Shown here one piece after another: positions 31,297-40,941 of a stretch of 64,000 nt of DNA. The notes below the pieces were generated by a model. It worked only from the letters and a program-made list of their open reading frames with translations. It did no database searches and was not told where the DNA came from. The position numbers and the translations under genes are program-made. Where the stretch lies: NCBI GenBank assembly GCA_002438405.1, contig DJOE01000020.1, forward strand, positions 1 through 64,000, read 5' to 3'. Numbering within the stretch: the stretch's first letter is position 1; every line of letters begins with the position of its first letter. The stretch is from Cyanobacteria bacterium UBA6446 (GTDB taxonomy: Bacteria > Cyanobacteriota > Vampirovibrionia > Gastranaerophilales > Gastranaerophilaceae).

Positions 31297-33362
31297 TGAT
31301 GTTTAATAAAAATAAGAAAAAAAGAGTTATTGCATATCTTCATTCTCACTGGGATAGAGAATGGTATAGAGAATTTGAAATTTTTAGACTTAGATTAGTT
31401 AAAGTTTTTGATAATATTTTGAAATATTTGGAAGAAGATAAAATTCCATCATTTTATTTTGATGGACAAGTAGTAGCCTTGCTTGATTATCTTGAATTCA
31501 GACCAGAAAAAGAAGAACTCGTCAGAAAGTTTATTAAAGATAAAAGACTTTTCATTGGTCCTTTTTATTGTTTAGTTGATGAATTTTTGACTGATGGGAT
31601 TTGCTTTAGAAAAAATATAGAAATTGGAACTAAAATTGCAAAAAGTTTTGGTTGCGAAGATTTTATCGGATATTTTGCGGATACTTTCGGGCATAGCAAG
31701 AATATTCCAATGATTTTGAAAGAATATGGTATTGATAAAGCTATGGTTTGGCGAGGTTGTAGTGATGAATTACAATCCGAATTTATCTTTAATGGTGTTA
31801 ACACTGTAAACTTAATCCGTGGATATTTTATGGATATTTTTTCCTCTGATATTTCAATGCAGGAAAAAGCGAATTTTCTTAAAACAAATTTAGATAAAAT
31901 TGCTGAAAAATCAGGTGAAACGTTACTATTGCCAATTGGAGCAGACCATTTGGCAATTCCTGAAGATATAAAATCTCAAATTGAGAGTGTTAATTTTTAC
32001 CTTGATGATTATGAAATTGAATTAGGCACTCCATTTGACTATTTTGATTCGGTTAAATTTAAACAAAAATATGATGGAGAATTGAGAAATAATTCAAAAA
32101 CATTTATTCTTCAAGGTTCATATTCTGCGAGAACAAAACTAAAACAACTTAATACTGAGTGTTCATACAAACTTGATTTGGCAGATAAAATTCAGTTGAA
32201 TTTCGGGAATAACTATGAAAAAGCTATTGAATATGCCTATAAATTGTTACTTCAAAATCAAGCGCATGATAGTATTTGTGGTTGTTCTACCGACTTAGTT
32301 CATCAAGAAAATATTACAAGGTATCATAAAATTTTAGAAATTGCAGATACAATTATCAATGAAATAGGTGTAACTCAACCCGAAAATATGTCTATAACAT
32401 TCAAATATCTTGATAAATATAAACTTTTAACAGTTGAAAAAAATAAGGTTGACGAAAATTCTCAGGTGATAAGTAAGCGAAAAGGTTTCCCTAAATCATT
32501 GTTATATGATATCAATAAAATCCCTGTTACAGAGGATTATACAACTATTTACACTTTACTAAAGGAATTTAATGGTACGAATGATGCGACTGATTTAAAA
32601 ATCGAAAATAACATGTTATCTAATTCAAATATCAAAATTGAATTGAAAGACGGGAAATTGAATCTTTATACTGTTGATAAATGCTATGAAAATTTTATTG
32701 AATTTGTCAGATATAAGGATAATGGTGATACCTATAATTTTGGACCTTTAGAAAATGATTTAGGTGAAGTTGCAGAAATTAAATCGGCAAAAGTTCTTGT
32801 AAATGGAAATTTGCGTTCAACAATAAGAGTTTCAACATCATTTTTTAATGTAGATATTTCTTTAGATAAAAAATCTCATTTACTTAATTTCAAAATCAAG
32901 TGGTTAAATCTTTTGTCTAATAGACTATGGCAAGTTAGATTTAATACTCAAATGCCAATAACCAAAACATATTCTGAAGATATGAATTTACTTCTCGAAA
33001 GAGATTTTGACCCAGATTATGATATACATCAAAATTTGCCCAAAGAAAAAGGTATTGAAGCAATGACAAACACTGCACCATTGCAACGTTTCGTCTGGGC
33101 TAACGGTTTAGGAATTATAACAAAAGGTTTGACAGAATATGAAGTTCTACAAGATAAACTTGCAATAACGCTATTGAGAAGTACCGGTATAATTTCAAAC
33201 CCTAGAAATCCGGCAAGATCAACTCCTGCTGGTCCTCCAATTGAAGTTCAGGAAGCTCAACAAATTGGAGAAAATACGGCAGAATTTGCTATCGGATTTT
33301 TTGATGTAAAAGATTGGGCAAATTATGTTGAAGAGGTTTATCCGCAAACAGTTTTATTTTAA
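31296..33362 (+). CDS. glycoside hydrolase family 38 alpha-mannosidase
   Basis: 688 residues of the class II alpha-mannosidase family, which removes mannose with a zinc-assisted retaining mechanism. Zinc and active-site residues: HSHWDREW (H16, D20), the nucleophile Asp in YFADTFGHS (D129), and QNQAHDSICGCS with the third zinc His. The C-terminal beta domains are shorter than in the E. coli MngB type. No signal peptide, so it works inside the cell, perhaps on imported glycans such as mannosyl-glycerate; no sugar transporter is adjacent, so the substrate is open. Confidence 0.9.
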   Translation: MMFNKNKKKRVIAYLHSHWDREWYREFEIFRLRLVKVFDNILKYLEEDKIPSFYFDGQVVALLDYLEFRPEKEELVRKFIKDKRLFIGPFYCLVDEFLTDGICFRKNIEIGTKIAKSFGCEDFIGYFADTFGHSKNIPMILKEYGIDKAMVWRGCSDELQSEFIFNGVNTVNLIRGYFMDIFSSDISMQEKANFLKTNLDKIAEKSGETLLLPIGADHLAIPEDIKSQIESVNFYLDDYEIELGTPFDYFDSVKFKQKYDGELRNNSKTFILQGSYSARTKLKQLNTECSYKLDLADKIQLNFGNNYEKAIEYAYKLLLQNQAHDSICGCSTDLVHQENITRYHKILEIADTIINEIGVTQPENMSITFKYLDKYKLLTVEKNKVDENSQVISKRKGFPKSLLYDINKIPVTEDYTTIYTLLKEFNGTNDATDLKIENNMLSNSNIKIELKDGKLNLYTVDKCYENFIEFVRYKDNGDTYNFGPLENDLGEVAEIKSAKVLVNGNLRSTIRVSTSFFNVDISLDKKSHLLNFKIKWLNLLSNRLWQVRFNTQMPITKTYSEDMNLLLERDFDPDYDIHQNLPKEKGIEAMTNTAPLQRFVWANGLGIITKGLTEYEVLQDKLAITLLRSTGIISNPRNPARSTPAGPPIEVQEAQQIGENTAEFAIGFFDVKDWANYVEEVYPQTVLF

Positions 33363-33395
33363 TGTTTCCTTATTTGGCAGGAATTCACAAAATAA

Positions 33396-33425
33396 AAAGC
33401 AGTCTTAATTTGACTGCTTTATTTA
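33396..33425 (+). terminator. terminator after the GH38 gene
   Basis: AAAGCAGTC (33396-33404) and GACTGCTTT (33412-33420) form a 9-bp stem with a 7-nt loop, followed by ATTT. Confidence 0.7.
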
Positions 33426-33481
33426 GTAAATAATGTTTCCTATCCTTTTCCTTAAATTTCTTTTCTCTTATTTCCTATTGA

Positions 33482-33724
33482 TTATCCAACAACTTTTGAT
33501 ACAAAGTTTACAACTTCAAAGAATGAATCCTTTACAAACTCTTTAGCTAATGTACTTACAGGTCTGTTTTCAATACAATCAAAGACATAATAGATTGGGT
33601 CTTTTGAATTATTGAATCTCATTCTTCTATCTTTATTTTCTAGGTAATTAAATTCAGCAGAAGCTTTTCTTTTTCTTGATGGTCTAACCATTGTTCCAAA
33701 TGCTTGTCCTGAAGTTGCTAACAT
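33482..33724 (-). CDS. small hypothetical protein (80 aa)
   Basis: Not recognised. A Lys/Arg-rich middle (PSRKRKASAEFNYLENKDRRMRFNNSKD) is followed by an acidic, hydrophobic end (IYYVFDCIENRPVSTLAKEFVKDSFFEVVNFVSKVVG) likely helical. An AAAGAG site precedes the ATG. It lies alone between the mannosidase and the tolC-like gene with its own unit. Plausibly a real short protein, but nothing identifies its role. Confidence 0.45.
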   Translation of the reverse strand: MLATSGQAFGTMVRPSRKRKASAEFNYLENKDRRMRFNNSKDPIYYVFDCIENRPVSTLAKEFVKDSFFEVVNFVSKVVG

Positions 33725-33823
33725 ATCTCTTTATCTCTCTCTTATTTATATCTTACATATATATAAAGTAAATAACTTTAAAAAAATTGCTTTTTTAAAA
33801 AGAGGATTGGTAACATTTCTTAA

Positions 33824-35233
33824 CTATTTCTCTAAATCAACACTATCACTGTCATCAACAATGTTTTTACCAATTGCTTTTTCAAGTTCAGCCTTTGCTG
33901 AATTATATTCATATAATGCCGTATAATAAGTTAATTGAGCTTGCTCATAAGTTGTTTCAGCATCTCTCAACTCAATAGGAGAAGCTTCGCCTACTCGATA
34001 TCTGCCATAAGACAATTCATAGTTTTCTTTTGATTGTTTCATCTGTAAAATTGCAACCGGAAGTTGATTTCTTTTTTCGTCAAGTTTTAAATATGCATTC
34101 TGAATTTCTAAATAGATGCTATTTTGGGTATTTCTTGCATTTGCCAATTCCCTATCATATAAATAACGAGCTTCCTTAATTTCATTTCTGATTAACATTG
34201 CATTAACTGTCGGGAAAATCAAATAACCACCTACGTTATAACCATAATTTGAGTTCCATGATTTACCACCTCGTTGATATTGAGCTTCAACAGAAATACT
34301 TGGGAAATATGATTTTTTAGCAAGTTTTAATGTTTGATTTGCTTCCTCTACCTTGATTTCTGCAAGTTTTAATTCCGGTCGAGCTTCTCTGGCTGTATCA
34401 ATCGCTTGTTCAAAAGTTAAATTTGTCGGTTGATATTTTAATTTGTCTAAAATATCGTATTTTTCAATATATGGAACACCCATAACATTATTTAACTTTG
34501 CAATCGCAAGATTAACCGCATTTTCCGATTGAATAAGTTTTAACTTTGCGCTACTTAAATTCGTTTCCGCTATTGTAACATCAACTTTTGGATTCATACC
34601 AATTTTATAAAAAGCTTTTGCCTGATTATAAAACATTTGATATTTATCAACCATTTCTTGTGCTACACGTTTATTTTCATAGGCATAAAGAACATTGTAA
34701 TATGCATCTTTTGTTTGATAAATTACATCATTTACAATAGCTTCAAAGGTCTTTTTATATCCGTCATAGTCCAATCTTTTAATTGTTGCCTGATTTTGAG
34801 TTACCCCAAAGTCGTAAAGCATTTGTTGTAATGTAACTTGTCCTGCCAAGTAATAATTGAACTGCAAGTTTTTACCCAATGCATCAGACAATTGAAGTTG
34901 CTTTATATGGGTATAACTTGTTTGCCAAGAAACACTCGGGAAATAATTTGACCAAACTTGTTTTATTCTTGCATCAGATGCTAATATATCTTGAAAAGCA
35001 GCATTAATTTGTGGGTTATTGCCCAAAGCAAGACGAAGACAATTATCTAATGTCATATCTATATTTTTTTCTATTGAACCGGATATAACAAAATCGGGGT
35101 TAACATTAACGTTTGGCAAAACATTTTCTGAGCCTGGAAATTCATTTGAATTAATCTTATTTCCAAGATTTGCGGAAAATACCGGCATTGCCAAAAGCAT
35201 AAATATTATAGTTAAAATTGTCTTCTTAAACAT
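33824..35233 (-). CDS. TolC-family outer membrane efflux protein
   Basis: 469 residues from the ATG at 35233 (AAGGAAAAAAG upstream); a longer frame to 35293 runs into the upstream gene. Signal peptide (FKKTILTIIFMLLAMPVFSA), then two TolC-like coiled-coil repeats starting MTLDNCLRLALGNNPQINAAFQDI (about 55) and LTFEQAIDTAREARPELKLAEIKVEEANQTLKLAKK (about 275) that build the trimeric outer membrane channel and periplasmic tunnel. It is the last gene of the MFP-RND-TolC operon; the stop of the pump gene overlaps its start. Confidence 0.92.
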   Translation of the reverse strand: MFKKTILTIIFMLLAMPVFSANLGNKINSNEFPGSENVLPNVNVNPDFVISGSIEKNIDMTLDNCLRLALGNNPQINAAFQDILASDARIKQVWSNYFPSVSWQTSYTHIKQLQLSDALGKNLQFNYYLAGQVTLQQMLYDFGVTQNQATIKRLDYDGYKKTFEAIVNDVIYQTKDAYYNVLYAYENKRVAQEMVDKYQMFYNQAKAFYKIGMNPKVDVTIAETNLSSAKLKLIQSENAVNLAIAKLNNVMGVPYIEKYDILDKLKYQPTNLTFEQAIDTAREARPELKLAEIKVEEANQTLKLAKKSYFPSISVEAQYQRGGKSWNSNYGYNVGGYLIFPTVNAMLIRNEIKEARYLYDRELANARNTQNSIYLEIQNAYLKLDEKRNQLPVAILQMKQSKENYELSYGRYRVGEASPIELRDAETTYEQAQLTYYTALYEYNSAKAELEKAIGKNIVDDSDSVDLEK

Positions 35234-38200
35234 TTTTTCTTTTTTCCTTATACTCATGAATTTTGTGAGCAAAATTAACTTTAAATTCTTCAACCATAAC
35301 GTAAAAGGCTGGAACTAAAAATGTACCGATAAATGCAACAGCTATCATTCCACCAAATACAGTCATACCAACAGAGTGTCTAGATGCTGCACCCGCCCCA
35401 GATGCAAATACCAATGGCAACAAACCCAGTACAAATGCAATGTTTGTCATCATAACGGCTCTAAAACGAAGTTTTGCTGCTTGTAATGCGGCTTCTTTAA
35501 TCGGCAAACCTCCTTGGTGTGCATCTTTAGCAAACTCAACAATCAAAATTGCTTGTTTTGTACTCAAACCGATTAACATAACTAAACCAATTTGAGAGTA
35601 AATATCTAGAGAATAGCCACTTACATATTGGAATAACAGAGCCCCAACCAAAGCAACCGGAGTAACAAGTAATACTGATACTGGAAGTAGCCAACTTTCA
35701 TACAATCCAACTAAGAACAAAAATACGAAGACTAGTGACATTGCTAAAATTGGTCCGATTTGTCCGCTTGATTCTTTTTCTTGTAAAGACGTACCAGACC
35801 AAGCATAACCCATATCTTCCGGCAACACTTTATCTGACAATTGTTCCATCAGGCTCATTGCCTTACCGGAACTTACACCTGCTCTAGTGTTACCGTTGAT
35901 TGTAACTGCAGGATACATATTAAATCTTGTTCTTACATAAGGACCTACAACATTTTTAGTTGTAATTACTGCCGATAATGGAACCATTCTACCATTATTG
36001 TTTTTTACGTAAATTTTATCTATATCTGAAATTTTTGCCCTGAAATCAGAATCTGCTTGAACGTAAACCCTATAAACACGACCATACTTGTTAAAGTCAT
36101 TAATATAAGATTTTGCAAAATATGCTGCAATTGCGTTATAAACTTCAGATACTTCAACTCCTTGAGCCATTGCTTTATCTACATCTACATCAAGTTCTAA
36201 TTGTGGCAAATTCGGACTATATGAGCTATAAATCATTGAGAAGTTTGGATTAGAACGAGCTGCATTCATAAGTTTTGTTGCCTGTTCGTATAATGCTCCT
36301 GCATCTCTATCACCTTTATCAAGCAACTGGTATTCAAACCCGCCAAACATACCCAAACCTGTAATTGCAGGAGGTGAGAATGTCGCAATTGTTGCTGACG
36401 GATAATTAGCAAAAGTCATGTTGATATTTTTCATAATACCATCAAGTGATTCTTCTTTATTTTTTCTCTTAGACCAAGGTTTTAAGCTTGAAACAATAAA
36501 AGCAGTATTTTCACCATTCATACCAACAAGTGTAATTGTATCTTCAACTCCTGGAATTTTTAAAAGTTTTGATTCAACATCACTTGCAACAGAATCTGTT
36601 CTAGAAGCAGATGATCCGTCAGGCAACTGAATTTGAGTAAAAATAGCACCTCTATCTTCTGCTGGTAAAAATCCTCGTGGAATTAGCATAAACATTCCAA
36701 TTGTGAATAGAACAATTATACCAAGAACACCAAAAGTAAGTTTTGGTGACTCAACAAATGATTTTGTATAAACTAAATATTTATCACGAACACTTGCAAA
36801 CCAATCATCAAACATTTGAATAAATTTGAAATCGGCTTTTTCTTCTCCTGATTTCAATATCATTGAACAAAGAGCAGGAGCAAGAGTCAATGCAACAAGT
36901 GTTGATAAACCGATAGATGAAGCGATACATAGTGCAAATTGTCTAAACATACGACCAGTAATACCGCCCATAAATGATACCGGAACAAATACAGCCATCA
37001 ATACAAGAGAGGTTGCTAAAACAGCTCCAAATACCTCTTTCATTGTAATTTCAGTTGCAGTTTTAGGATCTTTTCCCTCCTGAATATGTCGTTGCGTATT
37101 TTCAAGTACAACAATTGCATCATCTACAACCAATCCAACGGCAAGAACCAGTCCAAATAAAATTAACAGATTTATTGAAAATCCGAACAAGTGCATAAAA
37201 ATAAATACACCAATTAATGAAACCGGAATTGCACAGAATGGAATAAATGCCGCACGAGCAGTTCCTAAGAATAAATATGTAACAAGTGATACAAGTAAAA
37301 CTGCTAAAGCAACTGCGCTGATTACCTCGTTAATAGATTCTCTAACAAACTCTGTTTCATCGTGTTGAACTTTATATTCTAAATCTTTTGGGAAAGTTTT
37401 GCTTAACTCTGCCAATCTTTTTTGAATTTTGTTAGACAAATCGATTGCGTTAGCTTCCGGTAATTGACTGACTGTAATAATTGCAGAATTTTTACCACTA
37501 ATACGAGAGAAATATGAATAACTTTCTGCACCAAGTTCAACCCTTGCAACATCTTTCAATCGAATTTGAGAACCATTTGGTAAAGATTTAACAATAATAT
37601 CTTCAAATTCTTTTGCCTCTTTAAGACGACCTTTTGTCCTCATTGTAAGTTTGATGAGCTGCTTTTCTTTCATTGGTTCTACACCCAAATCACCGGCAGG
37701 AGATTGAATGTTTTGTGCTTGAATTGCAGCTGATACTTCACTTGTTGAAAGTCCATAATTAGCCATTTTATCAGCATCAAGCCATATTCTCATTGAATAA
37801 TTTGAAGAGCCGAATACCGAAACCTTACCAACTCCACGAATTCTTGCAAGTTCATCTTTAATATAAATATCTGCATAATTTGAGATAAACAATGGGTCAT
37901 AAGAATTATGTGGAGAATTTACGGAAATCATCAAAAGCCCCGGACCTCCGGTAGATTTTTTTACCGACAATCCATATCGCCGAACCTCTTCCGGCAAACG
38001 AGGCGTAACTAATTGCAACTGGTTTTGAACGTTTACAACTGCCATATCAGGATCAGAACCAACCGCAAAATATAGAGTTAAGCTATAAGAACCGTTCTGT
38101 GATGTAGAAGACATATAAATCATATCTTGAACCCCGTTCAATTGAGCTTCAACAGGAGCAGCAATTGTGGATTCAATAACGTCAGAACTTGCACCGGCAT

Positions 38201-38363
38201 AAGTTGCTGATACAACAACCTGCGGAGGTGTAATTGATGGATATTCTTCTAATGGTAAAGTATTTATCATCAAAATACCTGCAAGTAATATTGCAAGTGA
38301 TATTACAATCGCAAGTTTTGGTCTGCGTATAAATAAATTACCCTGTTTTTCTTCTGACATCAC
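35226..38363 (-). CDS. RND efflux transporter, HAE1/AcrB type
   Basis: 1045 residues, the inner-membrane proton/drug antiporter of a tripartite pump. Twelve hydrophobic segments in the RND order; the paired Asp of the proton relay in VGLVVDDAIVVLEN, the start SEEKQGNLFIRRPKLAIVISLAILLAGIL, NVQNQLQLVTPRLPEEV, and GYAWSGTSLQEKESS of the porter domain are all present. This type exports amphipathic compounds such as bile salts and antibiotics, fitting a gut organism. It starts 23 bp after the MFP gene and overlaps the TolC gene by 8 bp. Confidence 0.95.
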   Translation of the reverse strand: MMSEEKQGNLFIRRPKLAIVISLAILLAGILMINTLPLEEYPSITPPQVVVSATYAGASSDVIESTIAAPVEAQLNGVQDMIYMSSTSQNGSYSLTLYFAVGSDPDMAVVNVQNQLQLVTPRLPEEVRRYGLSVKKSTGGPGLLMISVNSPHNSYDPLFISNYADIYIKDELARIRGVGKVSVFGSSNYSMRIWLDADKMANYGLSTSEVSAAIQAQNIQSPAGDLGVEPMKEKQLIKLTMRTKGRLKEAKEFEDIIVKSLPNGSQIRLKDVARVELGAESYSYFSRISGKNSAIITVSQLPEANAIDLSNKIQKRLAELSKTFPKDLEYKVQHDETEFVRESINEVISAVALAVLLVSLVTYLFLGTARAAFIPFCAIPVSLIGVFIFMHLFGFSINLLILFGLVLAVGLVVDDAIVVLENTQRHIQEGKDPKTATEITMKEVFGAVLATSLVLMAVFVPVSFMGGITGRMFRQFALCIASSIGLSTLVALTLAPALCSMILKSGEEKADFKFIQMFDDWFASVRDKYLVYTKSFVESPKLTFGVLGIIVLFTIGMFMLIPRGFLPAEDRGAIFTQIQLPDGSSASRTDSVASDVESKLLKIPGVEDTITLVGMNGENTAFIVSSLKPWSKRKNKEESLDGIMKNINMTFANYPSATIATFSPPAITGLGMFGGFEYQLLDKGDRDAGALYEQATKLMNAARSNPNFSMIYSSYSPNLPQLELDVDVDKAMAQGVEVSEVYNAIAAYFAKSYINDFNKYGRVYRVYVQADSDFRAKISDIDKIYVKNNNGRMVPLSAVITTKNVVGPYVRTRFNMYPAVTINGNTRAGVSSGKAMSLMEQLSDKVLPEDMGYAWSGTSLQEKESSGQIGPILAMSLVFVFLFLVGLYESWLLPVSVLLVTPVALVGALLFQYVSGYSLDIYSQIGLVMLIGLSTKQAILIVEFAKDAHQGGLPIKEAALQAAKLRFRAVMMTNIAFVLGLLPLVFASGAGAASRHSVGMTVFGGMIAVAFIGTFLVPAFYVMVEEFKVNFAHKIHEYKEKRKNV

Positions 38364-38386
38364 ATATACCCTTTATTAAAAATTAT

Positions 38387-39562
38387 TTATTTCTTTGATT
38401 TTTTTGAAGTTTGTTTTTTAGCTTTTATTGTGTCCATTTGTTCTTTTGAAACAATTTTGACCGGACTTCCTGGGGTTACTTTCAAAATACCCTCAACAAT
38501 TACTTTATCTCCCTGTTTTAAACCTTCTTTTACAATCCAGTTATCACCTGATTGCCCTTGCGTTTTAATATAAGTCAATTTAGGAAGACCTTTATTATCA
38601 ATAGTATAAACGTATTTACCCTCTTGATTTTCTTGAACGGCAACAATAGGAACAACAGGAACTTTTACTGGATTATTAGCAAATAATCTTACATTGACAA
38701 ATTCGCCATGTAGAAGTTTGTTATTGGGGTTTTGGAATGTTGCACGCAATGTAACTGTACCAGTTGTTTGGTCAACTTTATTGTCTAAGAAATCTTGGAT
38801 ACCGTTAAGTTCGTATTTATCTCCATTTTGAAAAAATAATTCAACTTTTCTTTTCGCATCAGCTTTTTTATCAATTGTTGAAATAGCTGCATAATCTTCT
38901 GAAGATAATGGGAAAGTTACATAAATCGGGTTTGTACTATTTATCGTTGTTAAAGAACCAGATGATGGTGTTACATAGTTTCCGACAGTAACATCAATAA
39001 TACCAATTCGTCCATCTACCGGAGCTTTAACTCTTGTATAACTTAGATTTCTGTTCGTATCTTTATAATTAGATTGAGCAGCTGCTAACTGAGCTTGCAA
39101 GGCATCTCTATTAGCTAAAATTTCATCATATTTAGCTTTAGCAATATAATCTTGCCTTACAAGTTCTTCGGCTCTAGCGAGTTGTTTATTTGCATAAGCA
39201 AGCTGAGCCTTAATATTTTGGATATTAGCACCTGCAACATTTGAAGCATTTTGATATTCTGCAGGTTCAATTAAAAACAATGTTTCACCGGCTTTTACAT
39301 AGTCGCCTTCCTTGAAGAAACTCTTCTGTAAATAACCTGAAATACGAGCCATTATACTAACTTGGTATTTTGAAATGACTCGTCCGGGGGCATCAAAAGT
39401 TCTGATTACGTCGTTTCCTTCAATTTGTTGAACTACAACATTAGGCGGTGCGACATTAAGTCTTGCTTTTTGTTTCATCATACCGCCAACAGAAGAAGCT
39501 ACAAATCGAAAACCGATAGCAACTAAAGCTATTATAATTATTAATAGTATCTTTTTTTTCAT
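38387..39562 (-). CDS. RND efflux membrane fusion protein, AcrA type
   Basis: 391 residues linking pump and TolC channel in the periplasm. N-terminal membrane/signal segment (KKKILLIIIIALVAIGFRFVASSV), lipoyl halves (KSFFKEGDYVKAGETLFLIEPAEYQ and RVKAPVDGRIGIIDVTVGNYV) around a coiled-coil hairpin (IQNIKAQLAYANKQLARAEELV...QAQLAAAQSNYKDT), then the beta-barrel. No lipobox Cys is visible. It is the first gene of the operon; GGGAGAA lies upstream, with a candidate operator before it. Confidence 0.95.
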   Translation of the reverse strand: MKKKILLIIIIALVAIGFRFVASSVGGMMKQKARLNVAPPNVVVQQIEGNDVIRTFDAPGRVISKYQVSIMARISGYLQKSFFKEGDYVKAGETLFLIEPAEYQNASNVAGANIQNIKAQLAYANKQLARAEELVRQDYIAKAKYDEILANRDALQAQLAAAQSNYKDTNRNLSYTRVKAPVDGRIGIIDVTVGNYVTPSSGSLTTINSTNPIYVTFPLSSEDYAAISTIDKKADAKRKVELFFQNGDKYELNGIQDFLDNKVDQTTGTVTLRATFQNPNNKLLHGEFVNVRLFANNPVKVPVVPIVAVQENQEGKYVYTIDNKGLPKLTYIKTQGQSGDNWIVKEGLKQGDKVIVEGILKVTPGSPVKIVSKEQMDTIKAKKQTSKKSKK

Positions 39563-39580
39563 TATTCTAAGTTCTCCCTA

Positions 39581-39593
39581 GTCAAATTTTGAC
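39581..39593. promoter_or_regulatory. palindromic candidate operator upstream of the efflux operon
   Basis: GTCAAA-T-TTTGAC is a perfect 13-bp palindrome (39581-39593). It lies in the leader of the efflux operon, just downstream of the predicted transcription start, in the position of a repressor roadblock site. Confidence 0.4.
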
Positions 39594-39609
39594 CTAAATC
39601 AACATTACA

Positions 39610-39638
39610 ATTGTATAATGGATAAAAAAAGTATGCAA
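39610..39638 (-). promoter_or_regulatory. candidate promoter of the efflux operon
   Basis: On the minus strand TTGCAT (39633-39638) and TACAAT (39610-39615) with a 17-nt spacer; the start would fall near 39603, about 40 nt before the AcrA-type ATG. Confidence 0.45.
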
Positions 39639-39639
39639 A

Positions 39640-40230
39640 TTAAATTTGAGAATTTTTTATATATTCTAAAATCTTATTAAGAGCAATACTTCTATGAGAA
39701 ATTGTATTTTTTAACTCTTCGGACATTTCAGCAACAGTGATTTCATATCCGTTAGGAATAAATATTGGGTCATAACCAAATCCGTTGTGTCCTGATTGAG
39801 TTTTAGCAATTTGTCCATTACACTCTCCGATTTCTTTATCAAGAATTTGTCCAAACTCATCAACAAGTGTCATAGCACAAACAAATTTTGCACTTCTATT
39901 ACCGAATGGAGCTAAATTATTCAAAAGTTTATCAATACGTTTTTGCGGTGTTGTGTCATATCTGGCAGAAAATATCCCCGGTTCTCCATTCAAAGCCTCA
40001 ACACATAAGCCTGAATCATCTGCAAGAGATATACAATGAGATAATCTTGCAGCTTCTTTAGCCTTAATAAAAGAATTTTCTTCAAAAGTTGTACCGTTTT
40101 CTATCGGGTTAAATGCTGCAGGTGGAAGAACAAATTCAACCCCAGAACCTTTTGAAATATCATTTATTTCTTGCAATTTATGGGAATTCCCTGTTGCAAA
40201 AACAATTTTTATAGTTTTGTTATTTTCCAT
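39640..40230 (-). CDS. rdgB: XTP/dITP diphosphatase (Ham1/RdgB)
   Basis: Removes non-canonical purine triphosphates from the nucleotide pool. Signatures: KIVFATGNSHKLQEIN at the N-terminus, SLADDSGLCVEALNGEPGIFSARY (substrate/metal site), GHNGFGYDPIFIPN and NTISHRSIALNKI. The ATG at 40230 is preferred (AAAGAAG upstream); the ATG at 40251 lies within uppS. It is the last gene of the ftsI-to-rdgB row and its start overlaps the uppS end by 11 bp. Confidence 0.95.
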   Translation of the reverse strand: MENNKTIKIVFATGNSHKLQEINDISKGSGVEFVLPPAAFNPIENGTTFEENSFIKAKEAARLSHCISLADDSGLCVEALNGEPGIFSARYDTTPQKRIDKLLNNLAPFGNRSAKFVCAMTLVDEFGQILDKEIGECNGQIAKTQSGHNGFGYDPIFIPNGYEITVAEMSEELKNTISHRSIALNKILEYIKNSQI

Positions 40231-40930
40231 ATCTTCTTTGCCTTTTTCCAAATTCTAAAATAGAATCTTTTAGAGAATTTTTGTCAAAATCAGGCCAAAA
40301 TTCGTTTCTGATAATAATTTCAGAATACGCAATCTGCCACAACAAATAATTTGAAATTCTCTGTTCTCCACCTGTTCTAATTAAAATATCAGGGTCCGGA
40401 ACACCTGCGGTGTATAAGTTGTCTGAAATAAGTTTTTCACTTATTTCGTTTGGTTTTACGCCAGATTCAACAATTCTTTGAACTGCATGCACAATTTCAT
40501 CTCGAGAACCATAATTCAATGCGATTTGTAAGATAACACCCGTATTATTTTTTGTTGTTTCAACCGCATTTGCTAAAATATTTTGAAGTTTAACACTTAA
40601 TCTTGTTAAATCTCCGATAAAATGAATTTGAACATTTTCTTTGTGCATTTCTGCCAGTTCATTAGTCAAAGTAACAGCAACTAAATTCATTAAAAATTCT
40701 ACTTCTTCTTTTTTTCGGTTCCAATTTTCAGTAGAAAAAGCATAAACTGTTAAATATTTAATTCCAAAATCATTACAGGCTCTCAAAATATTTTTTAGAG
40801 CATCAACCCCTTTTTTATGCCCCATAGCAGATGGAAGATTCTTTTCTTTTGCCCACCGTCTGTTACCGTCCATAATGATAGCAATATGTTTTAAATTTGT
40901 ATCTGTTATTATATTTTTAATTCCGTCCAT
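40220..40930 (-). CDS. uppS: undecaprenyl diphosphate synthase
   Basis: Makes C55-PP, the lipid carrier for cell wall precursors. The catalytic Asp lies in HIAIIMDGNRRWAKEKNLP; GHKKGVDAL, YLTVYAFSTENWNRKKEEV, ALNYGSRDEIV and PDILIRTGGEQRISNYLLWQIAYSE follow in the family order. 236 residues from the ATG at 40930, which has AAGGA about 8 bases upstream; a longer frame to 41011 enters ilvD. The normal partner cdsA is not downstream; rdgB is. Confidence 0.96.
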   Translation of the reverse strand: MDGIKNIITDTNLKHIAIIMDGNRRWAKEKNLPSAMGHKKGVDALKNILRACNDFGIKYLTVYAFSTENWNRKKEEVEFLMNLVAVTLTNELAEMHKENVQIHFIGDLTRLSVKLQNILANAVETTKNNTGVILQIALNYGSRDEIVHAVQRIVESGVKPNEISEKLISDNLYTAGVPDPDILIRTGGEQRISNYLLWQIAYSEIIIRNEFWPDFDKNSLKDSILEFGKRQRRYGK

Positions 40931-40941
40931 ACTCTTTTTCC

